In this document: positions 53,478 to 61,681 of the stretch, piece by piece | Numbering within the stretch: the stretch's first letter is position 1 | Layout of the letters: the number at the start of each line of letters is the position of its first letter | Assembly (NCBI RefSeq): GCF_001898115.1 | Contig: NZ_MKSQ01000023.1 | Coordinates: 186,132 to 250,131 of the forward strand | Length of the DNA: 64,000 bases | Source: Allobosea sp. 67-29 | GTDB taxonomy: Bacteria > Pseudomonadota > Alphaproteobacteria > Rhizobiales > Beijerinckiaceae | Reading direction: 5' to 3' | Translations under genes and position numbers: made by a program | The notes under the pieces: generated by a model | Told to the model about the DNA's origin: nothing | Databases searched by the model: none | Seen by the model: only the letters and a program-made list of their open reading frames with translations

Positions 53478-54749
53478 ATGGGCTATTTTCCGAACTGGAC
53501 CCTGAAGACCTCCGGCGATGTGCTGCCGGACGAGAGGCTGCCGACAGGGCAGACGGTCGTCGCCGGCCTGCAGCATGTCGTCGCCATGTTCGGCTCGACG
53601 GTGCTGGCGCCGGTGCTGATGGGCTTCGATCCGAACGTGGCGATCTTCTTCTCCGGCGTCGCGACGCTGCTGTTCTTCGTCATCACCCGGGGGCAATTGC
53701 CGAGCTATCTCGGCTCCTCGTTCGCCTTCATCGGCGTCGTCATCGCGGCGACCGGCTATGCCGGCTCCGGCCCCAACGCGAACATCGCGGTGGCGCTCGG
53801 CGGCATCGTGGCCTGCGGCGTGGTCTACGCGCTGATCGGCCTGATCGTGCAGGCAGTCGGCACCCGCTGGATCGAGGCCCTGCTGCCGCCGGTCGTGACC
53901 GGTGCCGTCGTCGCCGCGATCGGCCTCAACCTGACGGCCGTCGCGATCAATATGATCTCTGCCAGCCCCTACACGAAATGGATCGCGCTCTTCACCGTGG
54001 TGGCGGTCGCGCTGGTCGCGGTCTACGGGCGCGGACTGCCGCAGCGGCTGCCGGTGCTGATCGGTGGGCTTGCGGCTTATGTCCTTTATGCGGTGACGGC
54101 GCCGAGCTTCGGCGCGCCCGCCGTCGACTTCGCCAAGATCGGCGCCGCCGCCTGGTTCGGCCTGCCGCATTTCGTGGCGCCGGTGTTCGAGATAAAGGCG
54201 ATCACGCTGATCGTGCCGGTCGCGATCATCCTCGTCGCGGAGAATCTCGGGCACATCAAGGGCATCTCGGTGATGACCGGGCGCAATTTCGACCATCTGA
54301 TCGGCCGGGGCTTCTTCGCCGACGGGCTCGGCACGATCATCGCCGGCGCCGGCGGCGGCACGGGCGTCACCACCTATGCCGAGAACATGGGCGTGATGGC
54401 GGTGACGCGGGTCTATTCGACGCTGGTCTTCGTCGCCGCCGGCATCATTGCCGTCCTGCTCGGCTTCTCGCCGAAATTCGGCGCGGTGATCGGGACAATC
54501 CCGGTCGCGGTGCTGGGCGGCCTGGCGGTCGTCGTCTTCGGCCTGATCGCCGCGACTGCCGGCCGGATCTGGGTGGAGAACAAGGTCGACTTCTCGCAGC
54601 CGAAGAACCTGATCACCGTCGCCACGGCGCTGATCCTCGGCGCTGGCGACCTCAAGCTGCCGATCTTCGGCTATGAACTCGGCGGAATCGGCACGGCGAC
54701 CTTCGGCGCGATCGCGCTCTATCACCTGCTCAATCGCCGCCCGGCCTGA
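53478..54749 (+). CDS. NCS2-family uracil/xanthine permease
   Basis: A 423-residue nucleobase transporter of the NCS2/UraA group, about 14 hydrophobic segments. The family signature near the transport site is GTGVTTYAENMGVMAVTRV, with Glu in VAIILVAENLGHIKG and the early helix AGLQHVVAMFGSTVLAPVL (conserved Gln-His). The size and YAENMG motif fit uracil permeases rather than xanthine/urate ones. The ATG at 53478 follows GGGGAG; the longer frame upstream lacks a ribosome-binding site. Stands alone between leuA and the tRNA gene. Confidence 0.87.
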   Translation: MGYFPNWTLKTSGDVLPDERLPTGQTVVAGLQHVVAMFGSTVLAPVLMGFDPNVAIFFSGVATLLFFVITRGQLPSYLGSSFAFIGVVIAATGYAGSGPNANIAVALGGIVACGVVYALIGLIVQAVGTRWIEALLPPVVTGAVVAAIGLNLTAVAINMISASPYTKWIALFTVVAVALVAVYGRGLPQRLPVLIGGLAAYVLYAVTAPSFGAPAVDFAKIGAAAWFGLPHFVAPVFEIKAITLIVPVAIILVAENLGHIKGISVMTGRNFDHLIGRGFFADGLGTIIAGAGGGTGVTTYAENMGVMAVTRVYSTLVFVAAGIIAVLLGFSPKFGAVIGTIPVAVLGGLAVVVFGLIAATAGRIWVENKVDFSQPKNLITVATALILGAGDLKLPIFGYELGGIGTATFGAIALYHLLNRRPA

Positions 54750-54890
54750 GGAGCGGCCGACGCGCCGTGGAAATCCTGCGGCGCTGCAAAATTTCTGTCA
54801 TGGATGGGTGGACAGGGCAGGGGGCGTTTGCTACACGCCCCCTGCCTGACGCGGCCGACACCGCCGCGACGGCGACGCTTCGTGGCGTAT

Positions 54891-54966
<76 letters not shown>

Positions 54967-55071
54967 CGACTTCCTTCAGACAATCGATTTGCTGAGCGGA
55001 ACGACCGGACAGGTACCGCGATCACGCGGCTTGTGGTCGGCCGTCCCGTCGTCCCCGGGACGTCATCGGCC

Positions 55072-55401
55072 TCACCGAGCGGCCACCAGAGCCGCGATCA
55101 GGCCCGAGACGCCGTTGATCAGGATGAACTGATTGTCGACGCGAACCTAGCGCTGTCCGGGAGCCGGCGCACGCAGATGGTAGCGATGATAATCGGTGAC
55201 ATAGTTCCGGCGGTAATGCGAAGGAAGCGCGTGGCCGCGCGCCCAGCGATGCTTCTTGACCACCACGATCTTCTTGGTGACGACGTGCTTCTGCACGTGG
55301 GTCGAACCGCGATGCGGAGAGTGATAAGGTTGAGCGAAGGAAACAGCGGGCATCGCGAGAAGCGAAGCGCCAATGATTCCCGCGGAAATGAGCTTTTTCA
55401 T
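55072..55401 (-). pseudogene. RcnB-like secreted protein with in-frame TAG near the C-terminus
   Basis: The gene encodes a signal peptide (MKKLISAGIIGASLLAMPAV, cleavage after SFAQ) and a basic His-rich body (THVQKHVVTKKIVVVKKHRW, GHALPSHYRRNYVTDYHRYHL) typical of RcnB-family envelope proteins. After PAPGQR the reading frame meets TAG at 55147-55149 and then continues without interruption as VRVDNQFILINGVSGLI to a TGA at 55072-55074. Family members have Trp (TGG) at this position (RWVRVDN), so one base change truncates the last 25 residues, including the conserved terminal strand. It is either a recent pseudogene, a sequencing error, or a truncated but working 84-residue product. Confidence 0.72.
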
Positions 55402-55637
55402 AATGTAATTCCTTTCTTTCGACGTAACAAATCTGCGGTTTGATAATTGAATGGTGGCTGAACAGCTTGATTAAATCTCTGTAATGCTGCCGTAAGCTTC
55501 CGTTCTCCGCGCCGGATCGGTCTTTGTGATGCGTGCCGCTCCGGATAGGAAGCAAGGCATCGCCGGCCGGATCGACAGGGCGCTGGACGCCACGGCCGTT
55601 TCGGCGTCTTCTCGAATGGCTATCCCGGAGGGCAAGC

Positions 55638-56093
55638 TTGGATATCGATCTGCTTCTGCGACTGATCGCGGGACTGGCAGCCGGTGTCGCGGTGGGCTGG
55701 CAGAGAACCCTGCGTCGCAAGAATGTCGGCATCCGGACATTTGGACTGGTCGGCCTGGGGACGGCCACTGCCGCCTGCCTTTTCAGCGAGAGCCTCTTTC
55801 CCGATGCGGCGAGCCGTGTGGTGCAGGGCGTGCTGACCGGGATCGGCTTTCTCGGGGCCGGGCTGATCGTGCGGCGCGGCGACGACGTCAATCCGCACGG
55901 CCTCACGACAGCTGCCGCGATCTGGGTCACCGCCGCCCTGGGCTGCGCGGCGGGTCTCGGCCATTGGGCGGTCGTCGCGACGGCGACCGCTCTGGCGATC
56001 GGCCTGCTGATGCTCGATCACTCGCTCGAGCACTGGCTTCAGAAGCGCTATCCGCCCGCTCAGGATTCCGCCGACACGCCGAATTCCGACTAG
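55638..56093 (+). CDS. MgtC/SapB-family membrane protein
   Basis: A 151-residue membrane protein with four hydrophobic segments and the MgtC signature: LIAGLAAGVAVGWQRTLRRKNVGIRTFGLVGLGTA, VLTGIGFLGAGLIVRRGDDVN, GLTTAAAIWVTAALGCAAG. It lacks the C-terminal ACT-like domain of Salmonella MgtC, as most members do. The start is a TTG at 55638 with GGAGG nine bases upstream; codons upstream in the same frame are not conserved. The role may be membrane-potential or Mg homeostasis. Confidence 0.82.
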   Translation: MDIDLLLRLIAGLAAGVAVGWQRTLRRKNVGIRTFGLVGLGTATAACLFSESLFPDAASRVVQGVLTGIGFLGAGLIVRRGDDVNPHGLTTAAAIWVTAALGCAAGLGHWAVVATATALAIGLLMLDHSLEHWLQKRYPPAQDSADTPNSD

Positions 56094-56153
56094 GGCCGGT
56101 GGCGAACCTTCGGCGCAGTGCAGCGTTGCTGGGGCAGGAGGTTCAGTTTGCCC

Positions 56154-56411
56154 ATGATGATCGCTGCAGAGGAATGGCGCGCAGGCCCGGGTCAGGCTCC
56201 GGCGGTTCCCGACCCGCCGCCGGAGGCGCCGCCGCTGACGCCCGGCGAGGTCTCGCCCGTTCCACCGATCGAATCGCCACCCGATGAGGAGCCGCAGGGC
56301 ATCCCCACCGAACCGCCGCAAGAATTGCCGCCCAACGTGCCGCCCGAGGCGCCGCCAGCCACGCCGATCGATCTGCCGCCGGCGCGTGATCCGCGCGAGC
56401 CTCAGGAGTGA
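56154..56411 (+). CDS. Small proline-rich protein
   Basis: An 85-residue acidic protein, about one third Pro, with repeated PPE/PPA units (PDPPPEAPPLTPGEVSPVPP, EPPQELPPNVPPEAPP). No signal peptide or membrane segment. AGGAGG lies 12 bases upstream of the first of two Met codons. Probably disordered; coding status rests on the ribosome-binding site and the sustained frame. Confidence 0.48.
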   Translation: MMIAAEEWRAGPGQAPAVPDPPPEAPPLTPGEVSPVPPIESPPDEEPQGIPTEPPQELPPNVPPEAPPATPIDLPPARDPREPQE

Positions 56412-56438
56412 TCCGGGCGCGGACCGGTGTCTCGATCG

Positions 56439-57032
56439 TCAGAAGACGTAGCCGACGCGCACGCCGTAATTGGTGATGCCGGGATTGTCGTGGCACAGCC
56501 CGGCGTTCGACATGTGCTCGACGGTCGCCATCACGCTCCAGTTCGGGCTGAATCGGTATCCGAGAGAGGCGGATTCGCGGAACAGCGGCGAGCAGCCCAG
56601 CGAAATCCGGTCTGCCGGAACGAAGCGGGACGTCTTGCCGTTGTGGAAACCGGCGCCAGCGCTGACTTCGGCGAAGAGCTTGTCGGTGAAGTCATAGGTC
56701 CAGGTGAAGCCGGCATAGACCGAACTCGTGTCGCCCACGGTGTTGATCGTCGTGCCCAGGTGAATGCGGGGCACGAGGAACGCCATCACCGGGTTTGCCG
56801 GCTGGATCGGTTTCACGAAGAGAAGTTCGAGATTGACGTCGGCGCTGCCGTTCTCGCGCCCGGCCGGGTTGTGAGCCAGCACGCCGCCGCGCAGTTCAGA
56901 AATCAGGCCAACGCCCAGGGTTGGAGGGGCATAGGCCAGCGGCGCGGTGAGATCGGCGGCGCTGGCCTCACAGGCGAGCACTCCGGCCACCATCAGGAGC
57001 GCGACGCCGAGAGACAACTGCAAAGGTCGCAT
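56439..57032 (-). CDS. PagL-like lipid A deacylase (acyloxyacyl hydrolase family)
   Basis: A 197-residue outer-membrane beta-barrel protein with a signal peptide (residues 1-25, ending ACEASA). The C-terminal signature VEHMSNAGLCHDNPGITNYGVRVGYVF contains the His and Ser of the PagL active site (H-x-S) and ends in an outer-membrane terminal Phe. PagL removes the 3-position acyl chain from lipid A. A Cys pair (LGCSP, LCHD) is additional to the family pattern I recall. Confidence 0.77.
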   Translation of the reverse strand: MRPLQLSLGVALLMVAGVLACEASAADLTAPLAYAPPTLGVGLISELRGGVLAHNPAGRENGSADVNLELLFVKPIQPANPVMAFLVPRIHLGTTINTVGDTSSVYAGFTWTYDFTDKLFAEVSAGAGFHNGKTSRFVPADRISLGCSPLFRESASLGYRFSPNWSVMATVEHMSNAGLCHDNPGITNYGVRVGYVF

Positions 57033-57168
57033 GAGCCGAATCTCCGCTTCGATTCGCCATGGTTAACGAATCCTGCCTTCGCAGCATCGTCAAAAGATGG
57101 TTTGCGATGTCTTAAGATTGCGCATGGTGAGCGATTTGTCCGCAGGGTCGGGCTTGCTCGGCGAAGCG

Positions 57169-57200
57169 CCAGGCCATCCCGGATAACCGGGATGGCCTGG
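57169..57200. terminator. Perfect 14-bp hairpin between M20 and pagL-like genes
   Basis: CCAGGCCATCCCGG, ATAA loop, CCGGGATGGCCTGG. It lies 15 bases beyond the stop of the minus-strand M20 gene, fitting a transcript end for that gene, but has no T-run on either side. Confidence 0.6.
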
Positions 57201-57214
57201 ACAGAATGACTGCG

Positions 57215-58603
57215 TCACAGCGCGGGCGCATCACCCGTGCCGATATCCCAATAGAGGCCGGCCATCGCGGTCAGCCCTTCGCGCGCGATGGCGACAGGCA
57301 GGTGCTCATCGGGCGCATGTTGCTGGCAGCCCGGATAGGAGTGCGGTACCCAGATGGTGCGCAGCTTCAGCACCTCGGCGAAGATGTCGTTCGGCAAGGA
57401 ACCGCCGAGATTGGGTAGTAGCGCCGGCTTCTTGCCCGTGCTCTTCGCGATCGAATCGATGGTGAACTGGACCCATGCGTCGTCGGGGTCGAGCCGCGTC
57501 GCGCCGAAGCGCTCGGTGCCGGGTGTGACGATCTCGACCATGGGGAAGCCGTGGCGGTCGAGATGGCGGCGCAGCGCCGGGATGACGTCATGCGGGTCAA
57601 TGCCGACGACGAAACGCAGGCCGCAGCGGGCCCAGGCGCTCGGCGGAACGGCGTTGACCGGCGTCTCGGGCACGCCGGACTTCATCGCCAGCACATCGAA
57701 GGAGCACCAGCCGAAGACCTGCTCCGCGGGGGAGAGGCCGGCCTCGCCCCAGTTCGGGTCGATGGTCGGGCCATCGGGGCCGCCATCGACCTCGCAATCG
57801 GCAAGTGCGCGCCGCACCGAGGCAGGCAATTCCTTCGGGACCCATTCATGGATGCGGATCTGGCCGGTGGGGGAGGTGATCGAGGCGATGGCGTGGACGA
57901 GCTGGATCGCCGGATCCGAGAGCAGGCCGCCCCAGTTGCCGGAATGATGGCCGGCGTCGCGGGCGTCGATCCGCAGGTCGAAGGTTATGACGCCGCGGGC
58001 GCCGAGAAAGACGGTCGGGCGCTCGGCGTTGAGGCGGGGGCCGTCCGACGCGATCAGGATATCGGCCTTGAGCAGCTCGGCTTCGTCGGCGCAGAGCTCG
58101 CGCAGGCCGGGCGAGCCGGATTCCTCGCCCATCTCGATCAGGTATTTTGCGTTGAAGCCGAGCTTGCCGCGCGTCTCGAGCACAGCGCGCAGGCCGTTCA
58201 GGTTGATCAGGTGCTGGCCCTTGTTGTCGACCACGCCGCGGCCGTACCAGCGGCCGTTCTTCTCGACCAGCTTCCAGGGCGAGAGGCCTTCGCTCCACTG
58301 CGCGTCGAGGCCGCGGATGACGTCGCCATGGCCGTAGCCGAGGATGGTCGGCAGGGCCGGGTCCTCGATGCGCTCGGCATAGAGGAAGGGGCCCTTGGCC
58401 TTGGGATGGTTCAGGAGGCGGCAGGTGAAGCCGAGCGTCTCCAGCAGCGGGCGCATCTCGAGATCGAGATATTCGGAGAGGACCGGGGCACGATCGGGAT
58501 TCTGGCTCTCGCTCGGCATCGCAACGAGGCGGCCGAGGTCGCTCTTCATGCGGCCTGAATCGAAATAGTCCTGTGCGGTCGCGATCGCCTGCGCGCGGGT
58601 CAT
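57215..58603 (-). CDS. M20-family metallopeptidase
   Basis: A 462-residue di-zinc peptidase/deacylase. Metal-binding residues: His in LGYGHGDVIRG, Asp in YGRGVVDNKGQHL, Glu pair in LIEMGEESGSPGL; the dimerisation domain follows (residues about 190-330), and the last His lies in the C-terminal region (VPHSYPGCQQHAPDEHLPV). The family includes dipeptidases, carboxypeptidases and acyl-amino-acid deacylases, and the substrate is unclear. Cytoplasmic by lack of a signal. Confidence 0.88.
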   Translation of the reverse strand: MTRAQAIATAQDYFDSGRMKSDLGRLVAMPSESQNPDRAPVLSEYLDLEMRPLLETLGFTCRLLNHPKAKGPFLYAERIEDPALPTILGYGHGDVIRGLDAQWSEGLSPWKLVEKNGRWYGRGVVDNKGQHLINLNGLRAVLETRGKLGFNAKYLIEMGEESGSPGLRELCADEAELLKADILIASDGPRLNAERPTVFLGARGVITFDLRIDARDAGHHSGNWGGLLSDPAIQLVHAIASITSPTGQIRIHEWVPKELPASVRRALADCEVDGGPDGPTIDPNWGEAGLSPAEQVFGWCSFDVLAMKSGVPETPVNAVPPSAWARCGLRFVVGIDPHDVIPALRRHLDRHGFPMVEIVTPGTERFGATRLDPDDAWVQFTIDSIAKSTGKKPALLPNLGGSLPNDIFAEVLKLRTIWVPHSYPGCQQHAPDEHLPVAIAREGLTAMAGLYWDIGTGDAPAL

Positions 58604-58684
58604 TCTGGTCTTCTCCCGGATTCGAGCCCGGCACAGTGCCGGTGGACGCGAGGATGCGCCAGTGCCAAGAGAGCGGGATGCGCC

Positions 58685-60145
58685 ATGCCGGACGATCAGG
58701 GCACCTGCGGCGGCGGCTTCCGGGATCTCGCTTCGTCACCCATGACTTTCGTTCCGCATCCTCACCAGCTCGTCGCGCGCGACGCCATTCTCGCCGCGCG
58801 GACCAAGGGCGCGGCCGGCTTCCTGCTCGGCGACCTCACGGGCCTCGGCAAGACGCTCTCGGCCTGGCTCGCGCTTTCGGCCATGCCGGAGGAGGAGGTG
58901 CTGGTGATTTGCCCGAAGGGCGCGATCCCGCAGTGGCGGCGCACCATGGCGCTCTCCGGCCTGCCGGCGAAGCGGGTGACGCTGATGAACTTCGAGAAGA
59001 CCAAGTCGCTGCTCGCCCCGCCGGCCGACTCGAAGAAGCGTTCGGCGCGAGCGAAGAACAACGAACTCGCCAAGCTCGGCACGCCGAAGCGGGTCTGGCC
59101 GCTGGTGGTGATCGACGAGGCGCATCGCATCCGCAACCCGTATTCGCAGCAGGGGCTGGTCTGCCGCCAGATGGCGGCGCGTGCCGATTTCACGATCTAT
59201 ATGAGCGCGACGGCCGGCCAGTCGCCGCACGAACTCTCCTATCTTGCGCCGCTGCTGGCGAAGGCGGCGGGCATGCCGAGCGCCGATCTTGATGGCTTCC
59301 GGACGCTGATGAAGCGACTGAAGATCGGCAAGGCCAAGGGGCGCTGGAAGAACTGGAGCTGGGAGCCGAACGAGGCCGACCGCAAGGCGATGGCGGCTCT
59401 GCTCTATCGCGGCCAGCACGCTATCGGCCTGCGGCGCCGACCGGAGGAGATCGCGGGCTGGCCGGAGGTGCAGCGCGAGCTGGCGCCGGTCGGGCTCGAT
59501 GTACCGTCCCGCAAGCTCTACGAGGCGACCTGGCGCGAGTTCCGCAAGGAGCTGGGGCTCGCCGGCGGCTCGACGCGCAAGCCGCAAGGCTGGGCCGCCG
59601 ATCTGCGCTTCCGCCAGAAGGCGAGCCTGCTGCGTATCCCCGGTACCGCCGACTTCTGCGAGGACCTGCTCGGCAACGACGAGCAGGTCGCGATCTCCGT
59701 CGCCTTCCTGGAAACCAGCGCCATGCTGGCGGAAACCTTGCGTGCGCGCGGCTGGCGCGTCGGCGAGATCAACGGCGAGCGCTCCGGGGCACAGAACGAG
59801 GAGACCCGCATCGCCTTCCAGACCGGGACGCTCGACGCGGTGATCTTCACCGTGACCGAGTCGATCTCGCTGCATCGCGGCGAGATGCCGGGCGGCGAGC
59901 GGGAGAGGGGGCTGGTCATCCACGACATGCGCCATAGCGCCATCCAGCTGCAGCAGATCGAGGGCCGCTGCCATCGCGACGGCCAGCACGCGACGATCTT
60001 CTATGCCTATGCCGAGGACAGCGTTGAGGAGGCCATCGCCGCGACCGTCATCCAGCGCATGGCGGCGATGGAAGGGCTGGCGGGCGACGACACGCGGATG
60101 CTGGAGGCGATTGCGCAGATCGTCGAGGGGCGGGCGGCATCCTGA
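58685..60145 (+). CDS. Stand-alone SNF2-like DEAD/DEAH helicase
   Basis: A 486-residue superfamily 2 ATPase. Walker A is LGDLTGLGKTLSAWLAL (motif I), motif Ia CPKGAIPQW, motif II VIDEAHRIRNP (DEAH), motif III YMSATAGQSPHEL, and in the second domain motif V FTVTESISLHRG and motif VI QLQQIEGRCHRDGQ. The layout resembles SNF2-type translocases as found in phages and mobile elements, with no accessory nuclease domain. It is chromosomal here, 82 bp from the divergent M20 gene, and 17 bp before a convergent small gene. The role is unknown; remodelling or repair is inferred from fold and from proximity to the SOS operon at 60449. Confidence 0.83.
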   Translation: MPDDQGTCGGGFRDLASSPMTFVPHPHQLVARDAILAARTKGAAGFLLGDLTGLGKTLSAWLALSAMPEEEVLVICPKGAIPQWRRTMALSGLPAKRVTLMNFEKTKSLLAPPADSKKRSARAKNNELAKLGTPKRVWPLVVIDEAHRIRNPYSQQGLVCRQMAARADFTIYMSATAGQSPHELSYLAPLLAKAAGMPSADLDGFRTLMKRLKIGKAKGRWKNWSWEPNEADRKAMAALLYRGQHAIGLRRRPEEIAGWPEVQRELAPVGLDVPSRKLYEATWREFRKELGLAGGSTRKPQGWAADLRFRQKASLLRIPGTADFCEDLLGNDEQVAISVAFLETSAMLAETLRARGWRVGEINGERSGAQNEETRIAFQTGTLDAVIFTVTESISLHRGEMPGGERERGLVIHDMRHSAIQLQQIEGRCHRDGQHATIFYAYAEDSVEEAIAATVIQRMAAMEGLAGDDTRMLEAIAQIVEGRAAS

Positions 60146-60161
60146 GCCTGCAGGCGCGCCG

Positions 60162-60320
60162 TCAGTTGCGGGCGCGCTCGCCCAGATCCCTGGCTCCTTC
60201 CACCGAAGACTGGGTCAGCCGCACGATGCTGTTCCAGGCGTCGCGCGTATAGGCGCCCTGATGCACGACGGCGTCGTAGCCGACGATCAGCACGATGACG
60301 AGCAGAAGCACGCGGAACAT
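60162..60320 (-). CDS. Small single-span membrane protein
   Basis: A 52-residue protein: N-terminal membrane helix (MFRVLLLVIVLIVGYDAVV) and an amphipathic tail (WNSIVRLTQSSVEGARDLGE). GGAGGGAG lies upstream of the ATG at 60320. The start is divergent from the SOS-boxed operon; the LexA box lies 100 bp upstream, so it could be co-controlled, though this is unproven. Confidence 0.55.
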   Translation of the reverse strand: MFRVLLLVIVLIVGYDAVVHQGAYTRDAWNSIVRLTQSSVEGARDLGERARN

Positions 60321-60394
60321 CGAAAAGTCACTCCCTCCGGATCTGCCGACCAACGGCGATCCGGCAACCGCGGTTCCCGGGCATGGAAGGGAAC

Positions 60395-60423
60395 TTGCGG
60401 TCGGCTCCATTGTTTTGTTAGAA
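60395..60423 (+). promoter_or_regulatory. Predicted promoter of the radical SAM-UdgX operon
   Basis: TTGCGG (60395-60400), 17 bases, TTAGAA (60418-60423). The -10 element overlaps the first half of the LexA box, so bound LexA would block polymerase. Confidence 0.5.
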
Positions 60424-60435
60424 CAAAACGCGAAC
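60421..60435. promoter_or_regulatory. LexA (SOS) box, alphaproteobacterial type
   Basis: GAAC-AAAACGC-GAAC, an exact match to the GAAC-N7-GAAC (GTTC-N7-GTTC) operator recognised by LexA in alphaproteobacteria. It ends 13 bases before the ATG of the radical SAM gene and overlaps its predicted -10 element. Confidence 0.85.
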
Positions 60436-60448
60436 AAAGAGACATGAC

Positions 60449-61681
60449 ATGAGCCGGCTCACAACGCTCGAAAAGCTGGAGATCCTCAGCGATGCGGCAA
60501 AATACGATGCCTCCTGCGCATCGAGCAGCACGACCCTGCGCAATTCCCGTGACGGCAGGGGCCTCGGTTCCACGACCGGGGCCGGCATCTGTCATTCCTA
60601 TGCACCCGACGGGCGGTGCATTTCTCTGCTCAAGATCCTGCTGACCAATTTCTGCAGCTTCGATTGCGTGTTCTGCATCAATCGTTCGTCGAGCAATGTT
60701 CGTCGCGCCCGTTTTTCGGTCGATGAAGTGGTGAAGCTCACGCTGGACTTCTACCGGCGCAACTACATCGAGGGGCTGTTCCTGTCCTCGGGCATCATCC
60801 GTTCGCCCGATTACACCATGGCCGAGATCGTGCGCGTCGCCGAGGCGCTGCGGCTGCAGCACGGCTTTCGGGGCTATATCCACCTCAAGCTGATACCGGG
60901 CGCGTCCCAGGACCTGATCGAGCAGGCCGGCCGCTTCGCCGATCGCGTTTCCGTCAATGTCGAGCTGCCCAGCGAGGCGACGCTCGCCCGTTTCGCACCC
61001 GAGAAGAGCCCCGTCGCCATCCGCAGCGCGATGGGAGGCCTCAGGCTGAAGATCGACGAGGCGCAGGAGGCGCGGGAGGCGAGCAGGAAGGCCCCGGTTT
61101 TCGCGCCGGCGGGGCAGAGCACACAGATGATCGTTGGTGCCGATGATGCGACCGATGGCGCGATTCTGCGACGCAGTGCCCTGCTGTATGGCAGCTACGG
61201 GCTCAAGCGGGTCTACTATTCCGCCTTTAGCCCGATCCCCGACGCGTCGCGGCAACTGCCTGTCGCCGCTGCGCCGCTCATGCGCGAGCATCGGCTCTAC
61301 CAGGCGGACTGGCTGACGCGCTTCTATGGCTTCGAGACCGAAGAGATCATCGCCCCGGGCGAGATGCTCGACCTTGATGTCGATCCGAAGCTGGCATGGG
61401 CGCTGCGGCATCGGGGGCGTTTCCCGGTCGACGTCAACCGGGCCGATCGGGAATCGCTGTTGCGCGTGCCGGGGCTGGGAACGCGCAGCGTCGATCGCAT
61501 CCTCGCCTCGCGGCGCTTCCGCACGCTGCGGCTCGAGGATGTCGGCCGGCTGACGCGCTCGCTGCGCGTCGCCCGGCACTTCCTGACGGCAGCGGGCTGG
61601 TCTCCCGGGAAGGGCCTGGACGAACCGATGCTGAAGGCACGACTCACGCCGCGGCCGCAGCAACTGAGCCTGTTCGCATGA
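60449..61681 (+). CDS. Radical SAM protein linked to uracil-DNA glycosylase (putative DNA repair)
   Basis: A 410-residue radical SAM protein of the group annotated as putative DNA modification/repair proteins next to UDG-family genes. The iron-sulfur motif is LTNFCSFDCVFCINRSSS (C-x3-C-x2-C, residues about 66-82), followed by the barrel (GLFLSSGIIRSPDYTM, KLIPGASQDLIEQAGRFADR) and a C-terminal helix-hairpin-helix DNA-binding segment (VDVNRADRESLLRVPGLGTR). The reaction is not known. It is translationally coupled to the UdgX fusion (ATGA overlap), lies under a LexA box, and is therefore expected to be induced by DNA damage. Confidence 0.87.
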   Translation: MSRLTTLEKLEILSDAAKYDASCASSSTTLRNSRDGRGLGSTTGAGICHSYAPDGRCISLLKILLTNFCSFDCVFCINRSSSNVRRARFSVDEVVKLTLDFYRRNYIEGLFLSSGIIRSPDYTMAEIVRVAEALRLQHGFRGYIHLKLIPGASQDLIEQAGRFADRVSVNVELPSEATLARFAPEKSPVAIRSAMGGLRLKIDEAQEAREASRKAPVFAPAGQSTQMIVGADDATDGAILRRSALLYGSYGLKRVYYSAFSPIPDASRQLPVAAAPLMREHRLYQADWLTRFYGFETEEIIAPGEMLDLDVDPKLAWALRHRGRFPVDVNRADRESLLRVPGLGTRSVDRILASRRFRTLRLEDVGRLTRSLRVARHFLTAAGWSPGKGLDEPMLKARLTPRPQQLSLFA

